A stretch of DNA of 64,000 bases from Metamycoplasma hyosynoviae (lineage in GTDB: Bacteria; Bacillota_I; Bacilli_A; Mycoplasmatales; Metamycoplasmataceae). Below, piece by piece: positions 61,252 through 64,000 of this stretch. Below the pieces are notes generated by a model, which made no database searches, was not told where the DNA came from, and saw nothing but the letters and a program-made list of their open reading frames with translations. Position 1 is the stretch's first letter, and each line of letters begins with the position of its first letter. The position numbers and the translations under genes were made by a program. The stretch lies in assembly GCF_004365165.1 (NCBI RefSeq), contig NZ_SOCH01000002.1, positions 225,776 to 289,775 on the forward strand, written 5' to 3'.

Positions 61252-61290
61252 AATTATCTTTATTCTTTATTCATAGCTAAAATTCTTTTA

Positions 61291-62223
61291 TTAATTTTTG
61301 GGTTTTTTCATTCCTAATAATGTATATACAAAAACTCTTTTTATACGATTTCGAATATATCTTGTAGAAACACATGAATCAATAAATTCTTCATAAGTTT
61401 CTTTATATATATTTTTTTTGAATAGATTTTCCATTCCCTCATCCATTAAAAGAATATCTTTTAATTCGGATGCTGGTGTTGTAAAAACTATCATTTGAAA
61501 TCTTTCATAATATTCTTGAATCTTATTAAAACTCATAGAAATTTTTATTGGTGTATATTTACTATAATCTTTATCTTCTTCAATTAGTTTCCTAATATAA
61601 GAACCAGATGCTATATTACCATTGGGTTTATCTGAATTATGTTCAACTAAACGGTTAACTGCAATTGGTTTAATATCTAAATTATTAAAAACAATATATT
61701 TAATATATTCAAACGCAAGTATATCTTCAGGCAAGATATTTTTATTAACTACTGTTTTTAATGCCTCAGAAGCACTGTAAACAAATGATTTACCTTTATC
61801 TAATTCAAATTGCAAAACTTTATTATAAGTGTCAAGATTATTTTTTATTTGGTTAGCACAATAAATATAATCATCTACTGTCGCTGTTTTATCATTAATA
61901 CCAAAAGCTAAATATTCAATTTGTTCTTTTAATAAAGCTAAAATTGCTTTTTCAGCATATATGTGTGCTGCTTGAGTGCTTATTTCTACACCCAGTTTAA
62001 TCACTTTGTTTCCACCATAAGATAATGCGATTTGTTTCCTAGTTTCATAATCTAATATTGCAATATCCCCACGTTGCGTGAAGTCAGAAGATAAAGCAAT
62101 AATCAAAGAACAATTTCCTAATTGTTCTTTGATTATATTAATTAAATATGCATGTCCGTTATGGAACGGATTAAATTCTGCAATTAATCCTATTTTAACT
62201 GGTTGATTATTCCTTGATTTCAT
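61291..62223 (-). CDS. tmcAL: tRNA(Met) cytidine acetate ligase TmcAL
   Basis: 310 residues. 'LIAEFNPFHNGHAYLI' is the nucleotidyltransferase signature HxGH, 'SSDFTQRGD' follows, and 'NIASGSYIRKLI' is the second conserved patch. The enzyme activates acetate with ATP to make N4-acetylcytidine at the wobble base of elongator tRNA-Met. The start at 62223 was chosen because the frame before it begins with TTG. It overlaps the preceding acidic gene by 17 bases. Confidence 0.9.
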   Translation of the reverse strand: MKSRNNQPVKIGLIAEFNPFHNGHAYLINIIKEQLGNCSLIIALSSDFTQRGDIAILDYETRKQIALSYGGNKVIKLGVEISTQAAHIYAEKAILALLKEQIEYLAFGINDKTATVDDYIYCANQIKNNLDTYNKVLQFELDKGKSFVYSASEALKTVVNKNILPEDILAFEYIKYIVFNNLDIKPIAVNRLVEHNSDKPNGNIASGSYIRKLIEEDKDYSKYTPIKISMSFNKIQEYYERFQMIVFTTPASELKDILLMDEGMENLFKKNIYKETYEEFIDSCVSTRYIRNRIKRVFVYTLLGMKKPKN

Positions 62224-64000
62224 TTGGATCAACTAATTGAATAACTTCTTGACCTACTCTTAATTTTTGTACATATTCTTTTTGTAATACTATTTCGAAT
62301 AGACCATCTCATTTTTCAATTCTTGAAGAAGTATGTCTTAAAGGTTTAATTTCATATTTTGTAGGATCAGTTAGAATAGTGAATTTAAGTATCATTTGTT
62401 CCCCGATTTCACTATAGAATTTCTTATTACCATCAATAAAGAAATCACCTTTGTATAGTTGCTTTCCTTCGTTTGCATAGATCTTATTGTGTAGACGTTG
62501 TTTGTGTGGTTTATCAAAGTTTGGATTTAGAAGAATTTCCATCTTTACACCATAAATATCTAATATATATTTATCTCTATTTTCACTAATAAAATCTATA
62601 TGAGCATCGTTAGGCATTATCAATTTTCCACTTGTAGAAAGGATACTTATAGAATTTTGAGATTGAGCTTTGATTTCACCTAATAAAGGAGAAAGGATCA
62701 TAAATTGTCTAATCTTGCTGTCAAATAAATATGTTCTTTTTTGAAGTGGTTTGGTAAATGCATCACTATAATCTAGATTTGAAACTTGGTTATCAATTTG
62801 AAATTCGCCAGGTGCGTTGCTATTTTCTATATATGAAATTTCATTTTCATCTAGGTTTAGTTGTTCTTCGTTTGTTGAATTTTCATCAAATGCAAGAGCA
62901 GCATAAGAATCATCTCATTCATCTGTTTCAGCTTCAACTGTGGTTTCATTACTAATTTCAACTTCTGCTGTTCCGATTTCTTCTTCATTTTCTTTTTCAA
63001 ATTTATCAAAGTCAAATTCTTGCGAGAAGTCATAGTTATTTTCTTGTTGTTCTTCGTCTTCTGCAAAGAATTCCTCAGCAGCTGATTGTTCGTCTAAAGC
63101 TTCAACTTGGTCTTCTTGTGAATCTTCTTCTGTTAGTTGTTCAAGTTCATCTTTTTCATTAATTTCATTAATTAAATTAACTTCGTTTAGATTATCACCA
63201 ACATAAGAAGTATTACTTTCAAAGTCAGTTGTTGTAGCTAAATATTCATTAGTACTGGTTGAAATATCTGAACTTTTACTTATAACTTCATTTTCATGAT
63301 TTTCAGTAGATTCAAGTAATAATTGTTCAGATTCTGATTCATATATAGAAGAACTTGATTGTGAAGTTTCTTCGGTATTGAATATATTTTCATCTTCAAT
63401 ATTTTCTTCAAGGTTGATTTCTTTTTGTTCTTGGGTTTCATCAAAATCAACATTTTCTTCTATATTATCAATTGCAAAGTCTTCACCTTGATAAGGGGAA
63501 GATAATTCATTAAATACTTCTTGATTATCAGAAGAAACTTCTTCAACAAAGTTTTCTGAAATTAATAATTCATTTACTTCATCTTCAAATTGTTGCAAGT
63601 TTTCATCTTCAAATGAAGAATCTTCTAATAAGTCAATATTTGTATCTTCAGAAGTTTCTTCTAAAATTTCAGCTTCAAGTTCTTGGTTTTCTGCTAATTC
63701 ATCTGAAACATTTTCAGTTTTTTCATCTAAATTAATGTCTTCAAGATTATCAAATTCATATGAATTTAATTCTGTTAAATCAGTTGAATCTTCTGATAAT
63801 TCTTCAGAAACTTCTGATTCTAATAATTGAGCAGTTTCTGTTTCTTCGATTTGTTCTTCTTCAGATTCGGGTTCATCAAATTCTTGTGAAGCTGCCATAA
63901 TTTGATCTTCTAAATCACCGTCTTCTGATGGTTCATCAAAGTTCATTGAATCAAGATCTCCAAACTCAACTTCTTCTTCACCAGATAAATTAAAGTTAGT
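62207..64000 (-). CDS. Acidic protein with a degenerate EIIA-Glc-like C-terminal domain (5' end outside window)
   Basis: 597 residues are visible; the gene starts beyond the window. The first 380 or so are extremely acidic (Glu, Asp, Ser, Thr, with Leu/Phe at intervals), a low-complexity stretch with no basic residues for long runs. From about residue 433 (62705) the sequence becomes ordered: 'ILSPLLGEIK', 'IMPNDAHIDFISENRDKYIL', 'GVKMEILLNPNF' and 'NEGKQLYKGDFFI'. This order and spacing follow the glucose PTS EIIA domain, but the two phosphate-transfer histidines are Arg and Asn here. It is in one frame with UGA Trp at 62915 and 62309. It is coupled to tmcAL. Confidence 0.75.

Noticed and set aside
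62224..62232. Upstream TTG start for tmcAL
   Set aside because: The ATG at 62223 is nearer to the conserved N-terminal strand, and TTG starts are rarer.
62857..63066. Lys-rich ORF on the minus strand inside the acidic protein
   Set aside because: It is a frame-shifted reading of Glu/Asp codons (GAA/GAT read as AAG/ATG); it has no ribosome binding site.

Overview
The window is a low-GC Mollicutes (Mycoplasma-type) chromosome segment. In-frame UGA codons interrupt almost every conserved gene exactly where tryptophan is expected, so genes were called with translation table 4 and many span several TGA-limited segments. There are six clear signal-peptide lipoproteins and others with a looser lipobox, no cell-wall genes, and short intergenic gaps. 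I do not assign a species. I found no tRNA, rRNA, CRISPR array or intact insertion sequence.

Left part (1-16.5 kb). The 3'-truncated gene for a giant FtsX-type ABC permease (over 2,674 residues) is followed by a leftward coupled operon: lipoprotein, S1-domain protein, pgi, ldh, and a PhnC-type ABC ATPase of the P29 family. Divergent from it is a thiamine pyrophosphate (TPP) riboswitch followed by a P37/Cypl-like binding lipoprotein and a P69-like double permease. The ATPase of this P37-P29-P69 system is therefore split from its partners and lies outside the riboswitch-controlled unit.

Middle left (16.5-26 kb). tsaE-tsaB-tsaD (t6A tRNA modification), a 935-residue anchored helical protein, and a leftward rsmD-gmk-prpC-prkC-rsgA-rpe cluster.

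Accessory block (26-35.5 kb). A histidine-rich lipoprotein, a membrane-anchored HEXXH metalloprotease, two Opp/Nik-type permeases, a convergent pair of lipoproteins (one with an HNHSH cluster), a ZIP-like metal transporter with a His-rich loop, and a small lipoprotein. No ATPase for the permeases is present. This is the least ordinary part of the window, and a zinc or peptide acquisition role is an inference.

Right part (35.5-64 kb). pepO; a coupled pair of a UvrD helicase and an unrecognised membrane protein; a GT2/RDD pair after serS-asnS; then recD2-pth-tilS-ftsH; a 680-base region holding a tiny ORF; a lipoprotein followed by gltX and a small protein; plsY; an ECF S-component-like protein; two tandem M17 aminopeptidases; and a cluster of acidic protein-tmcAL-fmt-ung. 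The acidic protein ends in a domain that looks like EIIA-Glc but lacks both catalytic histidines.

Genes are packed with stop/start overlaps (TAATG, ATGATAA), and several genes begin 7-9 bases after a TATAAT box, suggesting leaderless transcripts.
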